NCBI GenBank assembly: GCA_963784895.1 | Contig: CAWATM010000011.1 | Coordinates: 62,001 to 126,000, forward strand | Direction of reading: 5' to 3' | From: Gaiellasilicea sp963784895 | Lineage (GTDB): Bacteria > Actinomycetota > Thermoleophilia > Gaiellales > Gaiellaceae | Length of the DNA: 64,000 bases | Part shown: in pieces, positions 31,817 through 40,333 of the stretch | How positions within the stretch are numbered: position 1 is the stretch's first letter | How the letters are laid out: each line of letters opens with the position of its first letter | Position numbers and translations under genes: made by a program | The notes under the pieces: model-generated | The model's database searches: none | What the model saw: only the letters and a program-made list of their open reading frames with translations | What the model was told of the DNA's origin: nothing

Positions 31817-32391
31817 TCGGCACACGCAGGAACGAGCTGACCCGCCAGGCGGCCCGCCTCTTCGCCGAGAAGGGCTACCACGGCACGTCGATGGGCGACC
31901 TCGCGACGGCGATGGGCCTCCAGAAGGGCTCGCTCTACTCGCTGACCGAGTCGAAGCAGGAGCTGCTCTTCGAGACGATGCGGGAAGGGGCGGCCGCGTT
32001 CCACGCCGGCCTCGATGCGATCCCGGAGGAGGCCGGCGCGGCCGAGCGGATCCGGCTCGGGCTGCGCGCCCACCTCCGGGTCGTCGCAGAGCAGCTCGAC
32101 ATGGCGACCGTCTTCATCCGCGAGTGGCGCTACCTCGAGGGCGAGCGCCGCGAGGAGATCGTCGCCGAGCGGCGGCGCTACGAGGAGCGGGTGCGCGCGC
32201 TCTTCCGCGAGGGGCGCGAGCGGGGCGAGCTCCGGACCGACCTCGACGACGGCGCCGCGGCGCTGCTCGTCCTCTCTGCGGCCAACTGGGCGTACACCTG
32301 GCTCACGCCTGGGCGCGACACGGACGCCCTCGCCGACTCGTTCGCCGCGATCCTCGTCGACGGCATCCGTGGCTACGCGCCGCCGCGCTGA
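31816..32391 (+). CDS. paaR: TetR-family repressor, likely PaaR
   Basis: About 190 aa. The helix-turn-helix reads ELTRQAARLFAEKGYHGTSM, then GDLATAMGLQKGSLYSLTES, standard for TetR; the C-terminal ligand domain has REWRYLEGERREEIV. No ATG or GTG in frame precedes the helix-turn-helix; the first is ATG 31891, which would delete half of it. Options are ATC 31816 (leaderless, after TAGCAT at 31803-31808), CTG 31837 with AGGA 5 nt upstream, ATT 31807, or an undetected frameshift from GTG 31812. Divergent to paaABCD with an operator between; phenylacetyl-CoA is the expected inducer. Confidence 0.82.
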   Translation: MGTRRNELTRQAARLFAEKGYHGTSMGDLATAMGLQKGSLYSLTESKQELLFETMREGAAAFHAGLDAIPEEAGAAERIRLGLRAHLRVVAEQLDMATVFIREWRYLEGERREEIVAERRRYEERVRALFREGRERGELRTDLDDGAAALLVLSAANWAYTWLTPGRDTDALADSFAAILVDGIRGYAPPR

Positions 32392-32392
32392 G

Positions 32393-33250
32393 ATGCGGAC
32401 GACGCTGATCGTCAACCCGTACGCGAGCCGGGTCACTCCCCAGTTGGCGGAGCGCGTCGCCGCCGCGCTCGGCGACGTTCAGACCGTGTTCACCGAGCGT
32501 GCCGGCCACGCGACCGAGCTGGCGCGAGACGCCGACGCCGACGCGGTCGTCGTCTTCTCGGGCGACGGCGGCTTCAACGAGGCGCTGAACGGCGTCAGGC
32601 CGGAGACGCTCCTCGGGTTCGTCCCCGGCGGTGGCACGAGCGTGCTGCCGCGCGCGCTCGGGCTGCCGCGCGATCCGGTTGCCGCAGCGCGGCAGCTTGC
32701 GGTCGGACGGACGCGGCGGATCGGGCTCGGGCGGGCGAACGGCCGCCGCTTCGGCTTCGCCGGCGGCGTCGGCCTCGACGCGGAGCTGATCCGGCGGATG
32801 GACGCCCGCGGCCGGCGCGCGGACGGCAAGCGGCCCGGCGACGCCGTCTTCGCGTGGACCGCCGTCAGGACGCTGGCCGAGTCGCGGGTCCGCTTCGATC
32901 CAGCGCTCGAGGTCGACGGGCACGGCCGCGCGGCGTTCGCCCTCGTCGCCAATGCCGACCCGTACAGCTACGTCGGTCGGCTGCCGCTCCGGCTCCCGCG
33001 CGGGGCGCGACTGGAAGGTGGCCTCGACGTGCTCGGTCCGCGCTCGTTCCGGCTGCGCTCCTTGCCGGGCGCAGTCCGTTACCTCGTCACCGGACGAACG
33101 CGGCTGCCGCTGCTCGAGCTGCACGACCAGGATCGAATCGTGATCCGCTGCGACCGGCCGCTGCCGCTCCAACTCGACGGCGAGGACGTTGGCGACGTCA
33201 CCGAGGTCGTCTTCGAAGCCGAGCGCGACGCCGTTACGGTATTGGCGTGA
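32393..33250 (+). CDS. Diacylglycerol kinase-family lipid kinase
   Basis: 285 aa. The DAGK catalytic domain shows TLIVNPYASRVTPQ, VVFSGDGGFNEALNGV (the GGDG loop, here SGDGG) and FVPGGGTSVLPRALGLP. RFGFAGGVGLDAELIRRM and the late PLQLDGEDVGDV are the second-domain motifs. It phosphorylates a lipid such as diacylglycerol at the membrane. The start is 1 bp after the TetR stop; its stop overlaps the next gene (GTGA). Probably co-transcribed with the regulator. Confidence 0.88.
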   Translation: MRTTLIVNPYASRVTPQLAERVAAALGDVQTVFTERAGHATELARDADADAVVVFSGDGGFNEALNGVRPETLLGFVPGGGTSVLPRALGLPRDPVAAARQLAVGRTRRIGLGRANGRRFGFAGGVGLDAELIRRMDARGRRADGKRPGDAVFAWTAVRTLAESRVRFDPALEVDGHGRAAFALVANADPYSYVGRLPLRLPRGARLEGGLDVLGPRSFRLRSLPGAVRYLVTGRTRLPLLELHDQDRIVIRCDRPLPLQLDGEDVGDVTEVVFEAERDAVTVLA

Positions 33251-34026
33251 GGCTCGCGGTGGTCACGTTGGTCGCGCTCGTTCTCGCCGCCGCCGTCGCG
33301 GGGGCCGACTACCGCAACCCGACGGCAGGCGCCATCGTCGCGCTCCAGACGCCGGGCATGCACCTCGCGAAGGTGAAGCGGAACGTCCAGTACAAGGCCG
33401 GTCTCCGGCTCGACGTCTATCGGCCGGCTCGAGCGAGCGGCCGCTTGCCCGTCGTCGTCTTCGTCCACGGGAACGCTCGCGGAACCGACAGCCCGAAGGC
33501 GTCGGGTGTCTTCGTCGGCTGGGGTCAGCTCGCGGCCGCATCGGGGCTGGCCGGCGTCACCTTCGACCACCGCGAGGACCCCGAAGACGTCGTGGCGGCG
33601 GTCCGCTACGTCCGCCGAAACGCAGCGCGGCTCGGAATCGACGCCAGCAGGATCTGTGTCGCCGGCTTCTCGGCCGGCGTCCAGCTGTCGATGCTGCCCG
33701 CGCTCCAGGGGCGGCTCGGAGAGCTCCGCTGCGCGGTCGGCTACTACGGACCACTGCACGCGGAGCTGGCGCAGCTCTCCCCGCTCGCGTACCTGCGCGC
33801 AGGTGCGCCGGCGACGCTGCTCGCCAAGGCCGGACGCGACAGCCCCGCGATCAACCGGTCGATCGACCGTTATGTCGCCCGCGCGAAGGAGGTTGGCGCG
33901 CGCGTCGAGCTGCTCGTGCAGCCGACCGGGCCGCACGGCTTCGAGACGACGAAGGACGCGAAGACGCGGAGCGTCATGCGCCGGACGCTCGACTTCCTGC
34001 GTGAGCGGCTGTTGCAGGCGCGTTAA
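33247..34026 (+). CDS. Secreted alpha/beta hydrolase (esterase-like)
   Basis: 259 aa. A signal peptide (VRLAVVTLVALVLAAAVAGA) is followed by a hydrolase of the BD-FAE/carboxylesterase group. The oxyanion motif is VVVFVHGNARGTD, the nucleophile is in CVAGFSAGVQLSML, and the His is in QPTGPHGFETTKDA. GTG overlaps the lipid-kinase stop. Lid region is short. The substrate, probably a small ester, is unknown. Confidence 0.8.
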   Translation: MRLAVVTLVALVLAAAVAGADYRNPTAGAIVALQTPGMHLAKVKRNVQYKAGLRLDVYRPARASGRLPVVVFVHGNARGTDSPKASGVFVGWGQLAAASGLAGVTFDHREDPEDVVAAVRYVRRNAARLGIDASRICVAGFSAGVQLSMLPALQGRLGELRCAVGYYGPLHAELAQLSPLAYLRAGAPATLLAKAGRDSPAINRSIDRYVARAKEVGARVELLVQPTGPHGFETTKDAKTRSVMRRTLDFLRERLLQAR

Positions 34027-34056
34027 CGCCGACCTGTCAGACTTGACATGTCGGCG
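34027..34056 (+). terminator. Hairpin directly after the esterase stop
   Basis: CGCCGACCTGTCA and TGACATGTCGGCG pair over 12 of 13 positions with the 4-nt loop GACT. It begins one base after the TAA. Likely terminator without T-run; a palindromic operator for the next gene is the alternative. Confidence 0.55.
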
Positions 34057-34077
34057 GGAGCTGCGTTCACTCGGGGG

Positions 34078-35292
34078 ATGCGACGGCTGGTGATCCTCGC
34101 CCTCCTCCTCGCGGGCTGCGCGGGCACCGACGAGCCGCAGCCGCCGACGCCGCTCCAACAGGAGCTGCGCTCGCTGGCCGACACGATGGAGTCGACCCAT
34201 CCAGATCTCTTCCACGACGTGCCGCGGGCGACGTTCCGTGCGCAGGCGGCCGAGCTCGCCGACCAGGCGCCCGAGCTGAGCCGGGATGAGCTCGTGGTCG
34301 GCCTGATGCGCCTTGCCGCGCTGCCCGGCGCGCGCGACGGCCACACCGCGATCTACCCCTTCGACCACCACGCCCGCACGCTGCACGTCTACCCCGTCCG
34401 GCTCTACGACTTCCCCGACGGGCTCTACGTGGTCGGCTCGATCAGCGACGAGGATCTGACCGGGCGCCGCGTCACGGCGATCGACGGCACGTCGATCGAA
34501 GACGTGGTCGAGCGGGTCCGGCCACTTGTGCCGCGCGACAACGAGTCGGGCTTCCGCTGGCTGCTGCCGGAGTTCGTCGCGACCGCCGAGGTGCTGCGCG
34601 GCCTCGGGGTCGTCGAGGGGGACGCCGCCACCTTCTCGTTCGCCGACGGCAGCGAGGCGACGCTCCTGCCGGTCGAGGCGGGCGAGGTCTCATCGACGCT
34701 CGGGGGCGCTCCGGCGCCGCTGCAGACCGAGCACGACCCGGTCTGGCTGCGCAGCGTCGACGACCCGCAGTGGCTGACGACGCTGGAGGACGGCAAGGTC
34801 GTCTACCTCGGCTACCGGCTGACGACGGACTCGACCCACGAGCTCTCCGAGCGGCTCTTGGCACTCGCACGGCAGCCGTCGGTGCGGCGTGTCATCGTCG
34901 ACGTCCGCCTCAACCACGGCGGCGACAACACCACGTACGGCCCGCTGCTCGACGTGCTCTCGCGGCCGGCCATCGAGCGCAAGCTCGTCCTCATCACCGG
35001 ACGGTCGACCTTCTCGGCCGCGGGAAACTTCGTCGCGGACGTCGATCGCGGCACGACCGCGACGCTCGTCGGCGAGCCGGCCGGCGGCGCGCCGAGCCAG
35101 TGGGGCGATGCCGCGTCAATCCCGCTCGGTCGGGTCGGGTTGACCCTCCACGTCGCGACCTCGTACTGGGAGTTCGGGCCGCCGGGAGACACGCGCGCGG
35201 AGACGCCGGTCGACGTGCCGCTCGAGCCGACCGCGGCCGACTTCTTCGCCGGCCGCGATCCCGTGCTCGCCCGGGCGCTCGCCCTTCCCTGA
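34078..35292 (+). CDS. S41-like (tail-specific protease family) lipoprotein
   Basis: 404 aa. A lipoprotein signal (MRRLVILALLLAGCAG, lipobox LAGC) anchors it to the outer face of the membrane. The C-terminal half has the S41 fold: VIVDVRLNHGGDNTTYGPLL and LITGRSTFSAAGNFVADV (nucleophile Ser candidates), then GEPAGGAPSQWGD. A PDZ-like region (GRRVTAIDGTSIEDV) precedes it. No Lys stands where CtpA has its base, so activity is uncertain. The ATG 34078 is preferred over 34048 because the lipoprotein signal starts there. Confidence 0.72.
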   Translation: MRRLVILALLLAGCAGTDEPQPPTPLQQELRSLADTMESTHPDLFHDVPRATFRAQAAELADQAPELSRDELVVGLMRLAALPGARDGHTAIYPFDHHARTLHVYPVRLYDFPDGLYVVGSISDEDLTGRRVTAIDGTSIEDVVERVRPLVPRDNESGFRWLLPEFVATAEVLRGLGVVEGDAATFSFADGSEATLLPVEAGEVSSTLGGAPAPLQTEHDPVWLRSVDDPQWLTTLEDGKVVYLGYRLTTDSTHELSERLLALARQPSVRRVIVDVRLNHGGDNTTYGPLLDVLSRPAIERKLVLITGRSTFSAAGNFVADVDRGTTATLVGEPAGGAPSQWGDAASIPLGRVGLTLHVATSYWEFGPPGDTRAETPVDVPLEPTAADFFAGRDPVLARALALP

Positions 35293-35309
35293 CGAGCGGG
35301 CCGGAGAGG

Positions 35310-35315
35310 TATCGT
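35310..35315 (+). promoter_or_regulatory. -10 box of the 2-oxoacid dehydrogenase operon
   Basis: TATCGT lies 10 nt before the ATG at 35326. It includes the alternative GTG start at 35314, which makes that start unlikely if this box is real. Confidence 0.4.
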
Positions 35316-35325
35316 GCGCGCCGGA

Positions 35326-36393
35326 ATGGCGAGCACGATGCCCGCGGAGCGCGATCTCCGCCGCGTGATCGGCGACGGCGAGACCATCCCGGACGGCGAG
35401 GTCGATGGGCTCGACGAGCAGGAGCTGCTCGCGCTCTATCGCTCGATGATCCTGCTGCGGACGTACGACGAGCGCTCGGTCGTCTACCACCGCCAGGGTC
35501 GGATCGGGACGTACGCGATCTTCTGGGGCCATGAGGCGATCCAGGCGGGCGCGTTCCACGCGCTCGAGGACGACGACTGGATCTTCCCGAGCTACCGCGA
35601 GTCGGCGATCGGGCTCCTGCGCGGGATGCCGGCGGCGACGATCCTCTCCTGGTGGCGCGGCCATCCCGCCGGCTGGTGGAACCCGGCCGACTACAACCTC
35701 GCCTCGATCTGCGTCCCGATCGCGACGCAGGTGCCGCACGCGGCGGGTCTCGCCTGGGGCAAGCGGCTGCGCGGCGAGAGGGCCTGCGCCCTGACCTTCT
35801 TCGGCGACGGCGCCACCTCTGAGGGCGCGTTCCACGAGGGCGCCAACTTCGCCGCCGTGATGCGGGCGCCGCTCGTCCTGCTCTGCAACAACAACCAGTG
35901 GGCGATCTCGACGCCGCTCTCCGCGCAGACGAGGGCGGAGGCGCTCGTGGACAAGGCCGCCGGCTACGGAATCCCGGGGACACGGGTCGACGGCGGCGAC
36001 GTGCTCGCCGTCTACGAGGCGGCGCGCGAGGCGGTTGGCCGCGGCCGGGCGGGCGAGGGGCCGAGCTTCATCGAGGCCGTCACCTACCGTGCCGCGCCGC
36101 ACGCGACCGCGGACGACCCGAAGGCGTACATCGATCTCGAGCGGGTCGAGGAGGAGCGTGCGAACGAGTGCGTCGGCCGCTTCGCCGGCTATCTCCGCCG
36201 CCAGGGCGTGCTCCACGACGCACTCGACGAGCAGATCAAGGCGGAGGCAGCCGACGTGATGCGCGCGGGGATCGCGGCCGCCGAGGCCGAGCCGCCCGCG
36301 GACGTCGGACTCGTCTTCGAGCACGCGCTCGCGGATCCGCCCGAGTCGTTCGCGCACGACCTCGCCGAGCTGCGGAGGATCCTCGGTGGCTGA
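35326..36393 (+). CDS. Branched-chain 2-oxoacid/pyruvate dehydrogenase E1 alpha subunit
   Basis: 355 aa. Thiamine-diphosphate-dependent decarboxylase half with E1beta. The ThDP/Mg motif is FFGDGATSEGAFHEGANFAA and VLLCNNNQWAIS. GTYAIFWGHEAIQAG and FPSYRESAIGLLRG are typical of E1alpha. It would decarboxylate branched-chain 2-oxoacids or pyruvate. An earlier GTG at 35314 adds 4 residues and has GGAGAGG upstream. It overlaps E1beta by 8 bp. Confidence 0.9.
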   Translation: MASTMPAERDLRRVIGDGETIPDGEVDGLDEQELLALYRSMILLRTYDERSVVYHRQGRIGTYAIFWGHEAIQAGAFHALEDDDWIFPSYRESAIGLLRGMPAATILSWWRGHPAGWWNPADYNLASICVPIATQVPHAAGLAWGKRLRGERACALTFFGDGATSEGAFHEGANFAAVMRAPLVLLCNNNQWAISTPLSAQTRAEALVDKAAGYGIPGTRVDGGDVLAVYEAAREAVGRGRAGEGPSFIEAVTYRAAPHATADDPKAYIDLERVEEERANECVGRFAGYLRRQGVLHDALDEQIKAEAADVMRAGIAAAEAEPPADVGLVFEHALADPPESFAHDLAELRRILGG

Positions 36394-37354
36394 GCTGCTG
36401 TTGGTCGAGGCCGTCAACGACGCGCTCCACGTCGAGATGGAACGCGACGCCGACGTGCTCGTGCTCGGCGAGGACGTCGGCCGCGCCGGCGGTGTCTTCC
36501 GCGCCACCGCGGGTCTGCGCGACCGCTTCGGGCCGGACCGTTGCGTCGACACCCCGCTCGCCGAGGCCGGCATTCTCGGCTCGGCCGTCGGGCTCTGCAT
36601 GGCCGGCTACCGGCCCGTCTGCGAGATGCAGTACGACGCGTTCTCGTATCCGTGTCTCGATCAGTTGATCACGCACGTCGGCCGCTATCGCTGGCGGACG
36701 GGCGGCAAGATGACGTTCCCGATCACGATCCGGATGCCCTACGGCGGCGGCGTGCGTGCGCCCGAGCTGCACGACGACTCGCCGGAGACGTACTACGTGC
36801 ACACGCCCGGGATCAAGGTCGCGATCCCCTCGACGCCGGCCGACGCGAAGGGCCTGCTCGCGGCCGCGATCCGCGATCCCGATCCGGTCGTGATCCTCGA
36901 GCCGAAGCTCGTCTACCGAACCGAGCGCGGCGAGGTACCCGAGGGCGACCACGTCGTTCCGCTCGGCAAGGCGCGGCTCGTGCGGGAGGGGACGGACGTG
37001 ACGCTCGTTGCCTACGGCGCGATGGTGCCCGTTTGCGAGAAGGCGGCGGACGAGCTCGACGTGTCCGTCGAGGTGCTCGATCTCCGCTCGCTGAAGCCGC
37101 TCGACGAGGAGGCGCTGCTCGCGACCGCGGCGAAGACGGGCCGCGTCGTCCTCGTCCAAGAGGCGCCGCGCACGTGCGGCTACGCCGCGGAGCTGGCTGC
37201 GATCCTGGCGGAGAAGGCGCTGCTCGACCTGCAGGCGCCGGTCGTCCGCGTCACCGGCTACGACGTGCCCTATCCCTACTGGCAGATCGAGGACGCGTAC
37301 ATGCCGTCGGTCGCCCGCGTCGTCGACGCGGCTCGCAAGCTGCTCGCGTTCTAG
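36386..37354 (+). CDS. Branched-chain 2-oxoacid/pyruvate dehydrogenase E1 beta subunit
   Basis: 322 aa, full length. Landmarks are DVLVLGEDVGRAGGVFRAT, DTPLAEAGILGSAVGLCMAG, HDDSPETYYVHTPGIKV and VLEPKLVYRTERGEV. The last third is the transketolase C-domain (VEVLDLRSLKPLDEEALLA, RVTGYDVPYPYWQIEDAYMP). It starts at GTG inside the E1alpha end, and its TAG stop shares a base with the next GTG (TAGTG). Confidence 0.92.
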   Translation: MAELLLVEAVNDALHVEMERDADVLVLGEDVGRAGGVFRATAGLRDRFGPDRCVDTPLAEAGILGSAVGLCMAGYRPVCEMQYDAFSYPCLDQLITHVGRYRWRTGGKMTFPITIRMPYGGGVRAPELHDDSPETYYVHTPGIKVAIPSTPADAKGLLAAAIRDPDPVVILEPKLVYRTERGEVPEGDHVVPLGKARLVREGTDVTLVAYGAMVPVCEKAADELDVSVEVLDLRSLKPLDEEALLATAAKTGRVVLVQEAPRTCGYAAELAAILAEKALLDLQAPVVRVTGYDVPYPYWQIEDAYMPSVARVVDAARKLLAF

Positions 37355-38208
37355 TGCTGCACGAGCTGCCGCTCGACGCGTCGGTCCTGCACGGCCACTT
37401 CTCGCGCGAGCTCGAGCCGGTGCTCACCGCCGAGCCCGGCGACTCGGTCCGCTTCTCGGTCCCGAACGCGGGCTGGGACGTGGGCCGGGACGAGCCGTTC
37501 GCGTCGCGGAACCCGGAGCTCGACACCGGCCATGCGCTCGCCGGCCCGATCGAGGTTCGCGGCGCCCGCGCCGGCCAGACGCTCGCGGTGCGGATCGACC
37601 ACGTCACTCCGGGCGCCTGGGGCGTCACGCACGGCGGCGCGGGTCACCGGCTCGACTGGGAGCTCGAAGGAGACGTGGGGCGCGCAGCCGGCCGCTCGGT
37701 TCGCCTGGCGCCGTTCCTCGGCGTGCTGGGGATGCCGCCGGACGAGGCGGGCGTGCACTCGACGACGCCGCCTCGGCGCTGCGGCGGCAACATCGACTGC
37801 AAGGAGCTCGTCGCCGGAACGACGCTCTACCTGCCGATCCCGGTCGACGGCGCGCACTTCTCCGGCGGCGACGGCCACGCCGCCCAGGGCGACGGGGAAG
37901 TCTCGGGGACAGCAATCGAGGCACCGGTCGACGCGCAGGTCACGCTCGACGTTCGCGAGGACCTCGAGCTCGAGTGGCCGGTCGCCCGCATCGAAGGGGC
38001 CTGGCTGACGTTCGGCTTCGACGAGCATCTCGGTCGAGCGGCGAGGATCGCCGTCGACGGAATGCTCGACCTGATGGAGCGCGAGCTCGGGCTCGCCGGG
38101 CCCGATGCCAACGCGTTCGCCTCCGTGGTCGTCGACCTGCGGGTGACGCAGGTTGTCAACCTGGTGTTCGGCGTGCATGCGGTGCTTCGTGACGACGTCT
38201 TTCTGTGA
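37354..38208 (+). CDS. Acetamidase/formamidase family protein
   Basis: 284 aa. Family motifs are HGHFSRELEPVLTAEPGDSV, LDTGHALAGPIEVRGARAGQ, CGGNIDCKELVAGTTLYLPI and VDGAHFSGGDGHAAQGDGEV (the metal/His-Asp cluster). These enzymes hydrolyse short aliphatic amides to ammonia and the acid. It is translationally joined to E1beta (TAGTG) and the HIRAN gene (GTGA), so it is a true operon member. No role for an amidase in oxoacid oxidation is known to me. Confidence 0.88.
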   Translation: MLHELPLDASVLHGHFSRELEPVLTAEPGDSVRFSVPNAGWDVGRDEPFASRNPELDTGHALAGPIEVRGARAGQTLAVRIDHVTPGAWGVTHGGAGHRLDWELEGDVGRAAGRSVRLAPFLGVLGMPPDEAGVHSTTPPRRCGGNIDCKELVAGTTLYLPIPVDGAHFSGGDGHAAQGDGEVSGTAIEAPVDAQVTLDVREDLELEWPVARIEGAWLTFGFDEHLGRAARIAVDGMLDLMERELGLAGPDANAFASVVVDLRVTQVVNLVFGVHAVLRDDVFL

Positions 38209-38597
38209 GCGAGCGGCTCCGGCTCTGGCTCGAGCAGGGTGTAGGTGTGGGCGGATACCGGCTCCGCGACGCGGCGACCGGGGAGCCGGTTCGCTGGGAG
38301 GATCCACGGATCAGGGTCGTCGCGGCCGCGGGTGTGAGCTACCGCCCGGAGGCGCTTCTCGACGCCTCCTTCGACCCGCCGCGGCGGCTCGCCCTCGTCC
38401 CGGAGCCGACGAACGAGCACGATCCGAATGCGGTCGCGATCTGGAACGAGGAACGGACGCTTCAGGTCGGCTACGTCCCTGCCGCCGTCGCTCCCGAGCT
38501 GGCCGGAGACGAGCAAGCGCTCTCGCTCTGGCGGGTCGAGGGCGGCCTCCGAGTCCTGATCGCACCCGCCGGCGCCTGGATCGGGACCCCGCGGTAG
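38205..38597 (+). CDS. HIRAN-domain protein
   Basis: 130 aa. The HIRAN core is ALVPEPTNEHDPNAVAIWNE followed by QVGYVPAAVAPELA, the standard EPxNxHDPNAVAV...GYVP pattern. HIRAN domains bind 3' DNA ends in HLTF but occur alone in bacteria with unknown function. It overlaps the amidase stop (GTGA). The E2 promoter lies across its stop codon. Confidence 0.82.
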   Translation: MSERLRLWLEQGVGVGGYRLRDAATGEPVRWEDPRIRVVAAAGVSYRPEALLDASFDPPRRLALVPEPTNEHDPNAVAIWNEERTLQVGYVPAAVAPELAGDEQALSLWRVEGGLRVLIAPAGAWIGTPR

Positions 38598-38600
38598 CCT
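38595..38600 (+). promoter_or_regulatory. -10 box of the E2 gene
   Basis: TAGCCT lies 7 nt before the GTG at 38608 and includes the stop codon of the HIRAN gene. Confidence 0.45.
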
Positions 38601-38607
38601 GCTCGCC

Positions 38608-39726
38608 GTGGCCTACGAGTTCAAGCTGCCCGATCTCGGCGAGGGCCTGACGGAGGGTGAGATCGCCCGCTGGCTCGTCGCCGAGGGGCAGGAGCTCGCC
38701 GAGGACGACCCGCTCGTCGAGATCGCGACCGACAAGACGACCGTCGAGATCCCCTCGCCGGCGGCAGGCACGGTGACGAAGATCCTCGTCCAGGAGGGTG
38801 CGGTCGTCCCGGTCGGCACCGTCCTCGTCGTCATCGGCGGCGACGGCGTCGAGCCGACCGCGGCCGAACCGGCTGCGCCCGCAGCCGCCACGTCTGCGCC
38901 GGCGTCCGAAGTTCGTGTTCCTGTCACACAAGCTCGCGTGCAGGCCACGCCGGTCGTGCGGCGGATCGCGCACGAGTTGGGCGTGGATCTGGCTCAGCTG
39001 AGCGGTTCCGGGCCGAACGGACGGATCACCGAAGACGATGTCCGAAAGGCCGGGGGCGGCGAGCTTGTGTTACAGGAACACAAGCCCCCGGAGGGACGCC
39101 GCGAGCCCGTGCGCGGCGTGCGGCGGCAGATCGTCGAGCACCTGACGCGCGCCCACGCCGAGATTCCCGCGGTGACGTTCGTCGAGGAGGCGGACTTCAC
39201 GGACATCGACCTCGCGCTGCTGATCCCGCTCGTCCTCCGTGCGACAGCCGCCTCGCTGCGCGAGTACCCGGAGCTGAACGCGCGCCTCGAGGGGGACGAG
39301 ATCGTCTATCTGGACCGCTGCGACATCGGCGTCGCCGTCCAGACAGACCAGGGACTCGTCGTGCCGGTCGTGCGCGCCTGCGGCGACGCCTCGCTCGAGC
39401 AGCTCGCGGCCGAGGTGGAGCGGCTCGCCGACGCCGCCCGCGCGGGCACGCTGAGGCCCGAGGAGCTGCGCGGCGGCACCTTCACGATCACGAGCGCCGG
39501 CAAGCTCGGCGGCGTCTTCGTGACGCCGCTCGTCAACCATCCCGAGGTCGGCATCCTCGGTGTGCACCGGATCGGCCCGCACCCCGTCGTTCGTGACGGG
39601 GAGATCGTCGTCCGCCAGATCGGCAACGTCTCGGTCACCTTCGACCACCGCGTCGTCGACGGGGCACGGGCGGCGGCGTTCACGCTCGACGTGATCGCGC
39701 GCCTCGAGTCCGGTCTCTCCTCCTAG
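38608..39726 (+). CDS. 2-oxoacid dehydrogenase E2 (dihydrolipoamide acyltransferase)
   Basis: 372 aa with a single lipoyl domain: lipoyl-Lys in EIATDKTTVEIPSPAAG near residue 40. The E3/E1-binding domain is VVRRIAHELGVDLAQLSGSG (about 112-145), and the catalytic domain ends with SVTFDHRVVDGARAAAF (His-Asp active site). It transfers the acyl group to CoA. Both linkers around the binding domain carry arms of an AT-richer inverted repeat (38911-38937, 39059-39085). No E3 gene is in the window. The 3' end overlaps the convergent CHRD gene. Confidence 0.93.
   Translation: MAYEFKLPDLGEGLTEGEIARWLVAEGQELAEDDPLVEIATDKTTVEIPSPAAGTVTKILVQEGAVVPVGTVLVVIGGDGVEPTAAEPAAPAAATSAPASEVRVPVTQARVQATPVVRRIAHELGVDLAQLSGSGPNGRITEDDVRKAGGGELVLQEHKPPEGRREPVRGVRRQIVEHLTRAHAEIPAVTFVEEADFTDIDLALLIPLVLRATAASLREYPELNARLEGDEIVYLDRCDIGVAVQTDQGLVVPVVRACGDASLEQLAAEVERLADAARAGTLRPEELRGGTFTITSAGKLGGVFVTPLVNHPEVGILGVHRIGPHPVVRDGEIVVRQIGNVSVTFDHRVVDGARAAAFTLDVIARLESGLSS
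38911..38937 (+). repeat. Inverted repeat arm in the E2 linker, left copy
   Basis: 27 bp, complementary at 24 of 27 positions to 39059-39085. Central block GTGTTCCTGTCACACAAGC. It is distinctly richer in A/T than the surrounding gene. Confidence 0.6.
39059..39085 (-). repeat. Inverted repeat arm in the E2 linker, right copy
   Basis: Contains a perfect hairpin of its own: CTTGTGTT-ACAGG-AACACAAG (39064-39084). It pairs with 38911-38937 across the E3-binding-domain codons. Confidence 0.6.
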
Positions 39727-40256
39727 TCCCCTCTCTCACCGTGGTCGTTGAGCTGGGCGCGGATCTCGCCGCCGGGCCACTTGCTCGTGTGCACGTTCGC
39801 GTACGCGTGGCCGGCCCGCATCGCTGCGACGATCTCCGCGAGGTTCCCGACCTCGATCCCCTGCGCCACAGGCCCGATCACGTCCGCGGCCTCGATGTCG
39901 CCCTCGACGGTGCCCGACTGCGGGCAGTCGTCGTCGGTGGGGACGTTCAGATTCGTGCAGAGGAAGAACGAGATTCCACCGTTGACGGCGGTCTTGCCGA
40001 AATGCACGTGCGCCTGGAGCACGTTCCCCTCCAGCCCCGAGTAGCTGAGCGTGTAGTGCAGCGAGCTCTCGTCGGGCGTGAGCTTCGCCTCGAACGAGCC
40101 GCTAGCGGTGGTGGACACATCCAGATTCTCGGCGTAGCCGAGCATCGGGTCGCCCTTGAAGCTGTTCGTGCCGCTTCCGGCGATCGCGTACGAGCCGACG
40201 CCAAGCAGGGCGATCACGCCTGCGACGGCGATGACCCTCAGTGCGACCTTCGACAT
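39723..40256 (-). CDS. Secreted CHRD-domain protein
   Basis: 177 aa. A signal peptide (VALRVIAVAGVIALLGVGSY) is followed by one CHRD domain: ASGSFEAKLTPDESSLHYTL, VLQAHVHFGKTAVNGGISFF, and the final HAYANVHTSKWPGGEIRAQL. CHRD domains occur in chordin and in many bacterial extracellular proteins of unknown function. Two Cys can pair. A strong Shine-Dalgarno (GGGGAGGT) precedes the ATG. Convergent with the E2 gene by 4 bp overlap. Confidence 0.88.
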   Translation of the reverse strand: MSKVALRVIAVAGVIALLGVGSYAIAGSGTNSFKGDPMLGYAENLDVSTTASGSFEAKLTPDESSLHYTLSYSGLEGNVLQAHVHFGKTAVNGGISFFLCTNLNVPTDDDCPQSGTVEGDIEAADVIGPVAQGIEVGNLAEIVAAMRAGHAYANVHTSKWPGGEIRAQLNDHGERGD

Positions 40257-40333
40257 ACGTACCTCCCCGGTCGTCGTGAAGCGGGCCGACAGACCCGCCA
40301 GAACGGACCTACGCGGCCGGGGCGCCGGCGGTT

